Positions 8,858 through 17,978 of a stretch of 64,000 bases of DNA are shown here, one piece after another; within the stretch, counting starts at the first letter, position 1; each line of letters begins with the position of its first letter. The notes under the pieces are model-generated. The model saw nothing but the letters and a program-made list of their open reading frames with translations, had not been told where the DNA came from and made no database searches. The DNA lies in assembly GCF_018614915.1 (NCBI RefSeq), contig NZ_JAGGNU010000077.1, positions 38,959 through 102,958 of the forward strand, read 5' to 3'. A program made the position numbers and the translations under genes. The DNA is from Variovorax paradoxus. Lineage in GTDB: Bacteria; Pseudomonadota; Gammaproteobacteria; Burkholderiales; Burkholderiaceae_C.

Positions 8858-9910
8858 ATGTCCGACGACCTGGTCATCGCCCGTCCCGAGGGCCTCTACT
8901 GCCCAGCGGGCGATTTCTACATCGATCCGTGGAAGCCGGTCGATCGCGCCGTCATCACGCACGCGCATGCGGACCATGCGCGCATCGGCCACGGCCACTA
9001 TCTCGCGCAGCGCGACAGCGCCGGCACCCTGCGAGCGCGCCTGGGCGAGATCAGGCTGCAGACGCTGGACTACGGAGAGGCCATCGTCCACCACGGCGTG
9101 AAGCTTTCGCTGCATCCGGCCGGCCACGTGCTCGGCTCGGCGCAGGTGCGGCTCGAGCACGGCGGCCGCGTCTGGGTGGCCTCGGGCGACTACAAGACCG
9201 AGCCCGACGGCACCTGCACGCCCTTCGAGCCCGTGCCCTGCGACACCTTCATCACCGAATCGACCTTCGGCCTGCCGATCTACCGCTGGCCCACGCAGGC
9301 CGCGCTCTTCGCAGGCATCAACGGCTGGTGGCGCGCGAACGCGGCGCAGGGCAGGGCCTCCGTGCTTCTTTGCTACGCCTTCGGCAAGGCACAGCGCATC
9401 CTGCACGGCGTCGATGCCGCCATCGGGCCGATCGTGGTGCACGGCGCGGTCGAGCCCCTGAATGCGGTGTATCGCGCGGCTGGCGTGGCCCTGCCGCCGA
9501 CCCTGCGCGCGACCGACCCGGGCGTCGATGCGGCGCTGCTCCAGCGCGCGCTGGTGCTGGCGCCGCCGTCGGCGCATGGCACGCCGTGGATGCGGCGCTT
9601 CGGCAACTACTCGGATGCCTTCGCCAGCGGCTGGATGCAGCTGCGCGGCACGCGAAGGCGGCGCGGTGTCGACCGCGGCTTCGTGATGTCCGACCATGCC
9701 GATTGGCCGGGGCTGCAGCAGGCCATTGCCGGTACCGGCGCCGAGCGCGTGTTCGTCACGCACGGCAGCGTCGCGGTGATGGTGCGCTGGCTCACGGAGA
9801 ACGGGTTGCAGGCGCAGGGCTTCAAGACCGAATACGGCGACGAGGATGCCGGGGATGGCCCCCATCCCGGCCTTCCCCCGGAAGGGGAAGGAGCAAACGC
9901 AGCGCCATGA
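8858..9910 (+). CDS. Ligase-associated DNA exonuclease (metallo-beta-lactamase/CPSF type)
   Basis: This 350-residue protein has the metallo-beta-lactamase motif THAHADHARIG near residues 34-44, and the downstream metal ligands GHVLGSAQV and SGDYKTEPDG. It also has FVTHGS near the C-terminus. This is the organisation of the ligase-associated exonuclease family, related to Artemis and SNM1, thought to trim DNA ends during repair. It overlaps the next gene, an ATP-dependent DNA ligase, by four bases (ATGA), which is the conserved partner arrangement. The Lhr-type helicase sometimes found in this cluster is not adjacent here. The last 15 or so residues, rich in Pro/Gly, look like an added tail. 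Confidence 0.92.
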   Translation: MSDDLVIARPEGLYCPAGDFYIDPWKPVDRAVITHAHADHARIGHGHYLAQRDSAGTLRARLGEIRLQTLDYGEAIVHHGVKLSLHPAGHVLGSAQVRLEHGGRVWVASGDYKTEPDGTCTPFEPVPCDTFITESTFGLPIYRWPTQAALFAGINGWWRANAAQGRASVLLCYAFGKAQRILHGVDAAIGPIVVHGAVEPLNAVYRAAGVALPPTLRATDPGVDAALLQRALVLAPPSAHGTPWMRRFGNYSDAFASGWMQLRGTRRRRGVDRGFVMSDHADWPGLQQAIAGTGAERVFVTHGSVAVMVRWLTENGLQAQGFKTEYGDEDAGDGPHPGLPPEGEGANAAP

Positions 9911-11550
9911 AGCAGTTCGCCGCGCTCTTCCACGAACTCGACGCGAGCACATCGAGCCTGGCCAAACAGACGGCGCTGCAGCGTTATCTGCAAAGCGCCG
10001 CGCCGGCGGACGCGGCCTGGGCCGTGTACTTCCTGGCGGGCGGCAAGCCGCGGCAGCTGGTGCCGACCAAGCTGCTGCGGCTGCTCGCGCAGGAGGCCGC
10101 GGGCCTGCCCGAATGGCTGTTCGTCGAGAGCTACGAGGCGGTCGGCGACCTGGCGGAAACCATTTCCCTGCTGCTGCCGCCGCCGACCGAGATGCACGAC
10201 CTGGGCCTCGCCGTCTGGATCGAAGCGCATCTGCTGCCCTTGCGCGGCATGCGCCCCGAGCAGCTCTCCGAGGCGCTGCGCAGCCAATGGCGCCGACTCG
10301 CGCCCGAGGAGCGGCTGGTCTATTTCAAGCTCATCACCGGCGGCTTTCGCGTCGGCGTCTCGCGCCTGCTGGTCACGCAGGCGCTGGCGGCCGTCGGCGC
10401 GCTGGACCCCAAGCGCGTGGCGCAGCGCCTGATGGGCTACACGCACATTGCCGGCCAGCCCACCGCGGCCGACTATGCCGCGCTGATCTCGGCCGAGAGC
10501 GGCGGCGAACGCGACCAGCAGACCAGCGGGCAGCCCTATCCCTTCTTCCTCGCGCATCCGTTCAACCTGCCGAACGAGCAGTTCGATGCGGCGCTGGGGC
10601 CGCCTTCGCAATGGATCGTGGAGTGGAAGTGGGACGGCATCCGCGCCCAGTTGGTCAAGCGCGCCGGTCGGGTCTGGCTGTGGTCGCGCGGCGAAGAGCT
10701 GGTGACCGACCGCTTTCCCGAGCTCGCGCAGATGGGCGAGACCTTGCCCGACGGCACCGTGCTCGACGGCGAGATCGCGGTCTGGCGCGAGGACCGCGTC
10801 CAGCCCTTTGCCGAGCTGCAGAAGCGCATCGGCCGCAAGACCCTCTCGCCCAAGCTGCTGCGCGAAACCCCCGTGGTGCTGCTGGCCTACGACCTGCTCG
10901 AATGGGAGGGCCGCGACCTGCGCGCCCTGCCGCAGGCCGAGCGCCGCGTGCTGCTCGACGACCTGCTGACCGCCGCGCAGCACCCCTCGCTGGTCGCCAG
11001 CCCCATGCTGCACGGCGACTGGCAGGACCTGGCGCGCCAGCGCGAGGCCGCGCGCGCGATGGGCGTGGAAGGAATGATGCTGAAGCAGCGCGAGGCACGC
11101 TACGGCGTCGGCCGCACCAAGGACGTGGGCCTGTGGTGGAAGTGGAAGATCGACCCGCTCTCCGTCGACGCGGTGCTGGTCTACGCGCAGCGCGGCCACG
11201 GCCGCCGCGCCAGCCTCTACAGCGACTACACCTTCGCGGTTTGGGACGGGCCGCTCGAAGCGGAGGACCGAAAGCTCGTGCCCTTCGCCAAGGCCTACTC
11301 GGGACTGACCGACGCCGAGATGGCGCGCGTCGACGCGGTGATCCGCAAGACCACCATCGAGAGCTTCGGCCCGGTGAGAAGCGTCACGCCCACGCTGGTG
11401 TTCGAGCTCGGCTTCGAAGGCATCGCGCGCAGCACGCGCCACAAGAGCGGCATCGCGGTGCGCTTCCCGCGCATGCTGCGCTGGCGCGAGGACAAGCCGG
11501 TAGAGGAGGCCGACACCCTGCAGACGCTGGCCGCGCTGCTGCCTTCGTGA
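9907..11550 (+). CDS. ATP-dependent DNA ligase (repair type)
   Basis: This 547-residue protein has an N-terminal alpha-helical DNA-binding domain followed by the nucleotidyltransferase core. Motif I is EWKWDGIRAQL with the adenylated lysine at K241; later motifs are LDGEIAVW, GVEGMMLKQR and WWKWKIDPLSVD. The C-terminal OB domain ends with RFPRMLRWREDKP. It seals nicks in DNA using ATP and probably acts after the exonuclease encoded just upstream. It is a second ligase in addition to the NAD-dependent LigA expected elsewhere in such a genome. The start is fixed by the ATGA overlap. Confidence 0.94.
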   Translation: MKQFAALFHELDASTSSLAKQTALQRYLQSAAPADAAWAVYFLAGGKPRQLVPTKLLRLLAQEAAGLPEWLFVESYEAVGDLAETISLLLPPPTEMHDLGLAVWIEAHLLPLRGMRPEQLSEALRSQWRRLAPEERLVYFKLITGGFRVGVSRLLVTQALAAVGALDPKRVAQRLMGYTHIAGQPTAADYAALISAESGGERDQQTSGQPYPFFLAHPFNLPNEQFDAALGPPSQWIVEWKWDGIRAQLVKRAGRVWLWSRGEELVTDRFPELAQMGETLPDGTVLDGEIAVWREDRVQPFAELQKRIGRKTLSPKLLRETPVVLLAYDLLEWEGRDLRALPQAERRVLLDDLLTAAQHPSLVASPMLHGDWQDLARQREAARAMGVEGMMLKQREARYGVGRTKDVGLWWKWKIDPLSVDAVLVYAQRGHGRRASLYSDYTFAVWDGPLEAEDRKLVPFAKAYSGLTDAEMARVDAVIRKTTIESFGPVRSVTPTLVFELGFEGIARSTRHKSGIAVRFPRMLRWREDKPVEEADTLQTLAALLPS

Positions 11551-11660
11551 AGGCGCCTGGCGCAGAAAGAGAACAAATTCTCGAGCTCGGCCGCCACTTG
11601 AGCGCGCTGCGACGAACTGGGCGATTCGAGTTGCCCGGTTCTGAGAAACTCGGCCCCTCC

Positions 11661-12236
11661 ATGCACGAACCCCGCAACCCTCGTCCCGGCACCGATCTGC
11701 GCGAGCATGCCGTTCATCTCCTGACGCAAGCCGCGCCGCTGGCCGGCATGGGGCCGCAGGAGGCGCGGATCGTGGTCGAAGCCATGCGGCCCCTGCACCT
11801 GCTGGCCGACACCCTGCTGTTCGAGGAGGGCGATGCGGTCGACAACGACTACATGGTGCTGGTCCTCGAAGGCCAGCTGCGCGCGGTCAGCAGCACCGGC
11901 TTGCCCGGCGAGGAGCTCGTGATCTCGGTCCTCGGACCGGGCAGCCTGGTCGGCGAGATGGGCGTGGTCGACGGCGGGCCGCGTTCCGCCAGCTGCACGG
12001 CACTGACCGACGTCAAGCTCGGCGTGCTGTCGCGCGAATCGCTGGTCGAGCTGGTCGAGGCGCATCCCGCCGCTGCGGTGCGCCTGATGATGGGCCTGTC
12101 GAAGGGCCTGGCCGGGCGGCTGCGCGAAAGCAACCGGCGGCTGCGCACGCTGTCGCAGGTCACGCGCGCGCTGCAGTCCGAACTGGATGCGGCCCATGCG
12201 GTCAACCGCCGGCTGCTGGACGCGCCGAAATCCTGA
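11661..12236 (+). CDS. Cyclic nucleotide-binding (Crp-like) domain protein without HTH
   Basis: This 191-residue protein contains a cNMP-binding beta-barrel: LFEEGDAVDNDYMVLVLEGQLRA, then GPGSLVGEMGVVDGGPRSASCTALTDVKLGVLSRE, which contains the phosphate-binding cassette (GEMGVVDGGPRSAS). The C-terminal 50 residues are helical (MGLSKGLAGRLRESNRRLRTLSQVTRALQ) and no helix-turn-helix is seen. It may be a ligand-binding regulator acting through protein contacts rather than a Crp transcription factor. Ligand unknown. It starts 110 bp after the ligase and stops four bases before the convergent TPM gene. Confidence 0.8.
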   Translation: MHEPRNPRPGTDLREHAVHLLTQAAPLAGMGPQEARIVVEAMRPLHLLADTLLFEEGDAVDNDYMVLVLEGQLRAVSSTGLPGEELVISVLGPGSLVGEMGVVDGGPRSASCTALTDVKLGVLSRESLVELVEAHPAAAVRLMMGLSKGLAGRLRESNRRLRTLSQVTRALQSELDAAHAVNRRLLDAPKS

Positions 12237-12239
12237 GCC

Positions 12240-12767
12240 TCAGATCACGATCGGCGCATCGGGCAGCTCGTTGCGGTCGGCTTCGCCCGCGGCCAGCGGA
12301 AAGTGCGCGACCAGCAGTGCCGACACTTCCTCCAGCGCCTGCGTGAGGCCGTCCTCGAAGCGTCCCTCGCGAAACGCGGCGGCCATGCGTTGCGCCATCG
12401 CAGCCCACGCCTCGGCGCTCACGTGCGCGTCGATGCCGCGGTCGGCCACGAGCTCGATGGCGTGCTCGGCCAGGAGCAGGTAGATCAGCACGCCGTTGTT
12501 GTGCTCGGTGTCCCAGACGCGCAGCTTGCCGAACATCGTGATCGCGCGCTCGCGCGGCCGGGCGCCGCGCCAGATGTAGGACATCGGCAGGCCGGCCTCG
12601 ACGCAGATACGCAGCTCGCCGCTGTGCCGGCGCTCGCTGGCCGCGACCCGGCGGCCCAGGCGTTCGAGCGCTTCGGGCGGCAGCGCTCGGCGCACATCGG
12701 CCGCGTCGATCCAGCGATGGCGCCAGAGGCGCGCCAGCCTGGAGAAGAAGGAGGTCGCTGCGGCCAT
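12240..12767 (-). CDS. TPM domain protein (short form)
   Basis: This 175-residue protein of the TPM_phosphatase (YgcG/MOLO1) family has the core SERRHSGELRICVEAGLP and RERAITMFGKLRVWDTEHNNGVLIYLLLAEHAIELVADRGID. No signal peptide or membrane helix is obvious, so it may be cytoplasmic or peripheral. It is encoded two bases after the longer TPM protein and downstream of lemA, a common three-gene set in Proteobacteria. Biochemical role unknown; an envelope-related function is inferred from the LemA association. Confidence 0.82.
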   Translation of the reverse strand: MAAATSFFSRLARLWRHRWIDAADVRRALPPEALERLGRRVAASERRHSGELRICVEAGLPMSYIWRGARPRERAITMFGKLRVWDTEHNNGVLIYLLLAEHAIELVADRGIDAHVSAEAWAAMAQRMAAAFREGRFEDGLTQALEEVSALLVAHFPLAAGEADRNELPDAPIVI

Positions 12768-12769
12768 GT

Positions 12770-13786
12770 CTACCAGTCCCCCGAGGCGCCGCCGCCGCCG
12801 AAATCGCCGCCGCCACCCGAGCTGAAGCCGCCCCCGCCCGAGGACGAACCGCCGCTCCAGCCACCACCGCCGCCGACCGGGCCCCAGCCGCCCAAGCCGC
12901 CGCCGCGACCGCCGTGCCGGCCGGCACCGGCGCCGAAGGCCGTCGACAGCAGCGTGAAGAGCAGCGCACCCATGGCGGCCAGCACGGCCACCACGAGGCT
13001 GGACGTCAGCACCATCACCAAGGCGCCCGTCGCGCCGCCGAGCGCCAGTGGGCCCAGCACCTTGCCCAGCATCGCGCGTGCGATCGGACCGCCGATCAGC
13101 ACGCCGAAGAACAGGAAGATGGCGAGGTCCTGCCAGTCGAAGCCGCTGTCGTCGCGTTCGCCGTTGCCGAAGTCGCCGCTCTTGTTATCGACCTCGGGCA
13201 GCGCCTCGCCCTTGACGCGCGCGATGAGCTGGTCGGCCGCCGCGTCGAGCCCGCCCGCGAAGTCGTTCTCGCGGAAGCGCGGCTTCATCGCGAAGTCGAT
13301 GATGCGCGCTGCGGCGATGTCGGGCACCGCGCCTTCAAGCGCCTTGGCGACCTCGATGCGCATCTTGCGGTCGTTCTTGGCCACCACGACGAGGATGCCG
13401 TCGCCCACTTCCTTGCGGCCGATCTTCCAGGCGTTGCCCACGCGGTTGGCATAGCTCGCGATGTCTTCGGGCTGCGTGGTCGCCACCATCAGCATCACGA
13501 TCTGCGAACCCTTCTCTTGCTCGAAGGCCTGGAGCTTGGCTTCGAGCGCCTGGCGCTGCGCGGCATCGAGCGTGCCGGTCTGGTCGATCACCCGCGCTTC
13601 CAGCGGCGGCACCGGCAGCAGTGGCTGCGCGTGCGCAGCGGCGCCGAGGGTGAGCACTATCAAGAAGAGCGCTCCAATGCCGGCCGCAACGCTCCACAGG
13701 GCATCGACCCATTCGGGGAACACCGCGGAACCGGCTTTGCCGGGCCGCTGGTGTTGCCCCCGGCGAGGGGGTTGGCGAAGCGACAC
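12770..13786 (-). CDS. TPM domain membrane protein with glycine-rich tail (YgcG-like)
   Basis: The chain holds a hydrophobic signal segment (GALFLIVLTLGAAAHA), a periplasmic TPM domain (VIDQTGTLDAAQRQALEAKL, GSQIVMLMVAT, GDGILVVVAKNDRKMRIEV), then two hydrophobic helices and a glycine/serine tail ending GGASGDW. That layout is typical of YgcG-type proteins. The start is uncertain: the GTG at 13786 lies beyond a 64-bp dispersed repeat (13708-13771) that overlaps the first codons, so the first 25 residues may come from repeat DNA. It lies between lemA and the short TPM gene, all on the minus strand. Confidence 0.85.
   Translation of the reverse strand: MSLRQPPRRGQHQRPGKAGSAVFPEWVDALWSVAAGIGALFLIVLTLGAAAHAQPLLPVPPLEARVIDQTGTLDAAQRQALEAKLQAFEQEKGSQIVMLMVATTQPEDIASYANRVGNAWKIGRKEVGDGILVVVAKNDRKMRIEVAKALEGAVPDIAAARIIDFAMKPRFRENDFAGGLDAAADQLIARVKGEALPEVDNKSGDFGNGERDDSGFDWQDLAIFLFFGVLIGGPIARAMLGKVLGPLALGGATGALVMVLTSSLVVAVLAAMGALLFTLLSTAFGAGAGRHGGRGGGLGGWGPVGGGGGWSGGSSSGGGGFSSGGGGDFGGGGASGDW
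13708..13771 (-). repeat. Dispersed intergenic repeat, copy B
   Basis: Read on the minus strand, this matches copy A at 1993-2056 over about 64 bp with a handful of differences; both share the stretch GCCGGTTCCGCGGTGT. It lies across the predicted N-terminal codons of the YgcG-like gene. Confidence 0.7.
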
Positions 13787-13811
13787 GAAGTGCGCGAAGA
13801 CTGGGGGTGAG

Positions 13812-14408
13812 CTACTTTTTCGGTGCGCTGAAGTCGACCGTCGGCGGCGTCGAGATCTGGGCTTCGTTCTGTACGCTGAAAGTGGGCTTCGGGTTGTAGC
13901 TGAAGACCTTGGCCGTGATCACGGTGGGGAAGCTGCGCGCGAGCACGTTGTATTCCTGCACGGTCTGGATGTAGCGGTTGCGTGCCACCGTGATGCGGTT
14001 CTCGGTGCCCTCCAGCGTCACGCGCAGGTCGCGGAAGGCCTGGTTGGCCTTGAGGCTGGGGTACTGCTCGGCCACCACCATCAGGCGCGACAGCGCGCCG
14101 GTGAGTTCGCCCTGCGCCTGCTGGAACCTGTTGAAGGTCTCGGGGTTGTTGAGCGTCTCGGGCGTGACCTGGATCGACGTGGCCTTGGCGCGTGCCTCGA
14201 TCACCTTGGTCAGCGTTTCCTGCTCGAAGTTGGCCTCGCCCTTGACCGTGGCCACGATGTTCGGCACCAGGTCGGCACGGCGCTGGTACTGGTTGAGCAC
14301 CTCGCTCCAGGCCGACTTGCTGGCTTCGTCGAGGCGTTGGAAGTCGTTGTAGCCGCAGCCTGCGAGCGACAGCGCTGCGAGGACGATCAAGAGCCAGCGT
14401 TTCACCAT
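13812..14408 (-). CDS. lemA: LemA family lipoprotein
   Basis: This 198-residue protein has a lipoprotein signal (LLIVLAALSLAGCGYNDFQ, lipobox cysteine about residue 18). The LemA core follows: LNQYQRRADLVPNIVATVKG and a helical region ending RNRYIQTVQEYNVLARSFP. LemA proteins form long helical bundles at the envelope; their exact function is unclear. The ATG at 14408 has GGAG upstream. It is the first gene of the lemA/TPM/TPM cluster, the expected context. Confidence 0.93.
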   Translation of the reverse strand: MVKRWLLIVLAALSLAGCGYNDFQRLDEASKSAWSEVLNQYQRRADLVPNIVATVKGEANFEQETLTKVIEARAKATSIQVTPETLNNPETFNRFQQAQGELTGALSRLMVVAEQYPSLKANQAFRDLRVTLEGTENRITVARNRYIQTVQEYNVLARSFPTVITAKVFSYNPKPTFSVQNEAQISTPPTVDFSAPKK

Positions 14409-14462
14409 GTCGGATCTCCAGGGGTGCGAAGTGTGCGAAGTGCGCGAAGTTAGCATAGATGC

Positions 14463-15218
14463 ATGTCGGCCGACCCTCTTCAAGCCCTGCAGGCAGCGAG
14501 CCGTGGAGCGCGGCCCATCGCATCGGGCGAGGGCACGCTGCTGATCGCCGGCGCCACCGGTGCGCTGGGCCAGGAACTGGTGCGGCGCCTCGCGGGCCGG
14601 CACCGTTTCGACCACACCCGCGTGCTGGCGCGCGAACCGATCCGCGACGGCCTGCGCGGCGTCGAGACCCTGCTCGCGCCGGGCGCGGAATTCGCGCAGT
14701 GGCCGCTGGTCGCGGCCGATACCGCGCTGGTCCTGTTCGAGCCGCCGCGTCTCTACTACGACCGCGAACGCGCACTGTGGACCCCCGAGCCCGCGCAGCT
14801 GCCCGCGCTCGCGCGCTGGCTGCGGGCCTGCGGCGTGCGCACGCTGGTCGTCGTGCAGCCGCACGACCAGGGCCGGCTGCCGGAGGCGCTGAAGCGCGGC
14901 CTCGCCAGCCTCGACGAAGAGGCCGTGACGGCACTGGGTTTCGAGCGCGTGATCATCGTGCGCTCGGCGCGGAAGCCGGCCGCCGCCCGCTTCGCGAACC
15001 CGGCCGAGCGGCTCGCGGCGTGGATGCTGTCGATCGCCCGCTTCATGGTGCCGGCGAGCGAGCAGCCGGTGCGCGCCACCAAGGTGGCCGAGCTGGTCGA
15101 CGTGGCGTTGCGCATCGCGCCGCCGGGCGTGCACGTGGCCGCGCCCGAGCTGGTCTGGCAGGCGGCGCAGGGCGAGCTGCGCGCGGTGGCCGAAGGCTGG
15201 CTGCGCGCGCCGCGCTGA
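14463..15218 (+). CDS. NAD(P)-binding Rossmann-fold protein, unassigned
   Basis: This 251-residue protein has a nucleotide-binding loop LLIAGATGALGQELVRRLAG at residues 25-45, as in atypical short-chain dehydrogenases and NAD-dependent epimerases. The central part (LVVVQPHDQGRLPEALKRGL, FERVIIVRSARKP) fits an NmrA- or Yer-like reductase fold, but no catalytic YxxxK is seen. It is divergent from lemA, with 54 bases between the starts, and converges with the cysteine hydrolase. Function not assigned. Confidence 0.75.
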   Translation: MSADPLQALQAASRGARPIASGEGTLLIAGATGALGQELVRRLAGRHRFDHTRVLAREPIRDGLRGVETLLAPGAEFAQWPLVAADTALVLFEPPRLYYDRERALWTPEPAQLPALARWLRACGVRTLVVVQPHDQGRLPEALKRGLASLDEEAVTALGFERVIIVRSARKPAAARFANPAERLAAWMLSIARFMVPASEQPVRATKVAELVDVALRIAPPGVHVAAPELVWQAAQGELRAVAEGWLRAPR

Positions 15219-15223
15219 TCAGC

Positions 15224-15919
15224 TCATGGATGAACTTCGAAGGATAAATACTGCTGCCAGTGCGCCAGCAGGTCCGCGGCCTCGACCACCAGCCCGAGGT
15301 GCAGCGACACCATGCTGAGCGCCGCGGCCTCCAGGTGGGCGTCGGTGCCGCGCACCAGGTCGCGCAGCACGATCACGCGGTAGTTGTGGTTGTTGGCGTC
15401 GAAAGCCGTGTTGAGCACGCAGCAGTCGGTGAAGCCGCCGTTGAGCACGACGGTGCGGATGCCCTGGTTGCGCAGCAGGAAGTCGAGGTCGGTGGGGTAG
15501 AAGGCCGAGAGCCGGCGCTTGTTCTCCACGCGCAGGTCACCGGGCTCGACGCGCGTGACCCACTCGGTCCAGCGGCTGCCCTCGATCGCGTGCGCATCGG
15601 CGTTCGGGATCTCGCCCACGTGCAGCGGGAAGGTGCGCCGCCAAGCGGCCGGAACGCCGCGCAGGTCGTCGGCGCCGCCGGGCCTGAGCACCGACTTGAC
15701 GTGCACGATGGGCACGCCCAGCGCGCGGGCCCGGTCGTGGAAGGCGTCGATCGGCGCCACCAGCTCCCGTGCGCGCGGCGCGGGGCAGGGGCAGTCGGGG
15801 CCCTCGTCGAGATGGCCGCGGTGCATGTCGATCGAGATCACGGCGGTGCCGGCCGGATCGAGGTAGTCGTCGAAGCCCTCGCCCAGTTCGCGCGGCTGTT
15901 CGTAGACGTAGGCCTTCAT
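15224..15919 (-). CDS. Isochorismatase-like cysteine hydrolase
   Basis: This 231-residue protein has the isochorismatase/nicotinamidase fold: catalytic Asp in AVISIDMHRGHL, Lys in PIVHVKSVLRPG and nucleophilic Cys in LNGGFTDCCVLNTAFDANNH. It probably hydrolyses a C-N bond of an amide or ureido compound. It is the last gene of the BMP-type ABC operon, overlapping the upstream permease by four bases. That links it to degradation of an imported nucleobase or related N-heterocycle. It is a different protein from the RutB homologue at 25256-26044. Confidence 0.87.
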   Translation of the reverse strand: MKAYVYEQPRELGEGFDDYLDPAGTAVISIDMHRGHLDEGPDCPCPAPRARELVAPIDAFHDRARALGVPIVHVKSVLRPGGADDLRGVPAAWRRTFPLHVGEIPNADAHAIEGSRWTEWVTRVEPGDLRVENKRRLSAFYPTDLDFLLRNQGIRTVVLNGGFTDCCVLNTAFDANNHNYRVIVLRDLVRGTDAHLEAAALSMVSLHLGLVVEAADLLAHWQQYLSFEVHP

Positions 15920-16842
15920 CGCCTTTCCTCTCGCACATAGGGCACACCCAGGGCGCCGGGTTCGCCGTCGCCGCCGCGCCGCGCCAGCGCCACCCAGACC
16001 ATCACGCCCAGCGTCACCGCATAGGGCGTCATCAGCACGAAGTACTGCGGCAACTGCACGCCGGCCGCGGCGAGCTGCGGGATCAGCGCCTCGATGCAGC
16101 CGAAGAGCAGCGCACCGGCCAGCGCCTTCCACGGCGACCAGCGCGCGAAGATCACGAGGCCGACCGCGATCCAGCCGCGGCCGCCGGTCATGCCGGCGAT
16201 CCACAGCTTGGTGCTGACCACCGAGATGTAGGCGCCCGCCAGCCCGACCAGCGCCGAACCCGCCAGCACCGCCGCAAAACGCCAGGCCGAAACGGAGATG
16301 CCGGCCGCATCGGCGGCCTGCGGGTTCTCGCCCACGGCGCGCAGCCGCAGGCCCGCGTCGGTGCGCAGCAGGAACCAGCTGACAGCCCCGAACACCGGCA
16401 GCGTGAGCCAGACCACCGCGTTCTGCTGGAACAGGCGCCCAACGCCGGGCAGCAGCGACAAGGGCCACAGCGCCATGGTGCCGATGCCGGGCGTGGCCTG
16501 GTTGGTCCACTGGGCCAGCGTGCCGATCAGGGCCGTGAGCCCCTGGCAGAAGAACACCAGCGCCAGGCCCGCGATCACCTGGTTGACGCGCAGCCAGATC
16601 GCCATCGCCGCGAACAGCAGCGAGACGAGGGCGGCCGCGAGCATCGCCAGCCCCAGCGACACCGCCGGCTCGCCGAAGGCCAGCTGCGCGCCGATGCCGG
16701 CCAGCGCGCCCACCAGCATCAGGCCCTCGGCGCCGAGCGAGAGCACGCCCGCGCGCTCGCAGACGATCAGGCCCAGCGCGGCGAGCGCATAGGGCACCGC
16801 GAAGTCGGGCGTGTTGGCGAGCCAGTTGAGGACGATGTCCAT
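15916..16842 (-). CDS. BMP-type ABC transporter permease, second subunit
   Basis: This 308-residue inner-membrane protein has at least eight hydrophobic helices and the family segments ALGLIVCERAGVLSLGAEGLM and LRLRAVGENPQAADAAGISV. It resembles YufQ/RnsD-type subunits of nucleoside and purine importers. It overlaps the first permease stop by one base (TGATG) and the cysteine hydrolase start by four, so the genes are co-translated. It pairs with the permease at 16842-17978 to form the heterodimeric channel. Confidence 0.92.
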   Translation of the reverse strand: MDIVLNWLANTPDFAVPYALAALGLIVCERAGVLSLGAEGLMLVGALAGIGAQLAFGEPAVSLGLAMLAAALVSLLFAAMAIWLRVNQVIAGLALVFFCQGLTALIGTLAQWTNQATPGIGTMALWPLSLLPGVGRLFQQNAVVWLTLPVFGAVSWFLLRTDAGLRLRAVGENPQAADAAGISVSAWRFAAVLAGSALVGLAGAYISVVSTKLWIAGMTGGRGWIAVGLVIFARWSPWKALAGALLFGCIEALIPQLAAAGVQLPQYFVLMTPYAVTLGVMVWVALARRGGDGEPGALGVPYVREERR

Positions 16843-17978
16843 CACGCTGCGGCCCCGACGCGGCGCAGCCGGTGGCGGATGAAGAAGTCGCTGGCCGCCA
16901 CACACACCACGATGACGGCCTGGATCAGCTGCACCATCGAGAACGGCACCTGGTAGAAGACCTGCAGGCTGCGCCCGGTCACGAACAGCGCCGCCACCAT
17001 CAGCGCCACCACGCTGGCGGCCAGCGGGTTGTTGCGCGCGAGGAAGGCGATCAGGATGCCGGAGAAGCCGTAGCCCTGGTAGAAGGCCTGCGTGAGCCGG
17101 CCCTCCTGCCCCGCGGCGACGGCGAAGCCCGCAAGGCCCGCCATCGCGCCCGAGAGCAGCACTGCGCCGTAGACCACGCGCGCGACCGGCACGCCGGCCG
17201 CATGCGCCATGCGCGGATTGGCGTCGACGAAGCGCAGGTACAGGCCGGCGCGGCTCACGCCGACCAGCCACCATCCCAGCAGCGCGACGATGGCGGCCAG
17301 CCCGATCGCGCTGTTCACGCCCGCGAAGAGATCGGGCAGCCGCTCGAAGGCGCGGAACTGCGGCGAATAGGGAAAGTTGTCCTTCGGATCTTTCCAGCTG
17401 CCATACACCAGGTGCAGCAGGAAGTTGGCCGCCATGTAGTTGAGCATCAGCGTCGAGATGATCTCGTTGACGCCCAGCCTGAGCTTGAGCAGCGCCGGCC
17501 CCAGCACCCATAGCGCGCCGGCGGCCACCGCGGCAGCGAACATCAGCGGCAGGCGCAGCGAAGGCGGGCCGAGCTCGAAGAAGGAAACGGCCGTGGCACC
17601 GATCGCGCCCCAGATCATCTGGCCCTCGAGCCCGAGGTTCCAGAAGCGTGCGCGAAAGGCCATCGCTGCGGCCAGCCCGGCCAGGATCATCGGCGCCGCC
17701 TGGAACAGCACGGCGCGCAGGTTCTGGCCGTCGAAGAAGGTCTGGACCACGAACTCGTTCGCCAGCTCGCCGGCCGGCACGCCCGCCGCGATCAGGATGC
17801 CGGCGGAGATCAGGAGACCCACGCCGATGGCGGCCGCAAGAACCAGGGCCTGCCGGTGCCAGGTCATGTGCTGGCGGATTTCGAGCGCGTAGCGGCGCGC
17901 GGCCCAGGGCTGGCGCCGGGGCGCCGCTGCTGGTTCCGCGAGATGTTGCAGGGGCATCGCGAGCGCGGGCTCAGCCAT
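16842..17978 (-). CDS. BMP-type ABC transporter permease, first subunit
   Basis: This 378-residue inner-membrane protein has a long N-terminal cytoplasmic extension (about 45 residues) before the first helix. The family signature ARFWNLGLEGQMIWGAIGAT is followed by LGVNEIISTLMLNYMA and FVDANPRMAHAAGVPV. This fits YufP/RnsC-like permeases of nucleoside or purine uptake systems. The start overlaps the ATPase stop by eight bases. Confidence 0.92.
   Translation of the reverse strand: MAEPALAMPLQHLAEPAAAPRRQPWAARRYALEIRQHMTWHRQALVLAAAIGVGLLISAGILIAAGVPAGELANEFVVQTFFDGQNLRAVLFQAAPMILAGLAAAMAFRARFWNLGLEGQMIWGAIGATAVSFFELGPPSLRLPLMFAAAVAAGALWVLGPALLKLRLGVNEIISTLMLNYMAANFLLHLVYGSWKDPKDNFPYSPQFRAFERLPDLFAGVNSAIGLAAIVALLGWWLVGVSRAGLYLRFVDANPRMAHAAGVPVARVVYGAVLLSGAMAGLAGFAVAAGQEGRLTQAFYQGYGFSGILIAFLARNNPLAASVVALMVAALFVTGRSLQVFYQVPFSMVQLIQAVIVVCVAASDFFIRHRLRRVGAAA

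Noticed and set aside
9607..11442. 611-codon minus-strand frame opposite the DNA ligase
   Set aside because: Same reason: the ligase motifs define the plus strand; the mirror frame has no family signature.
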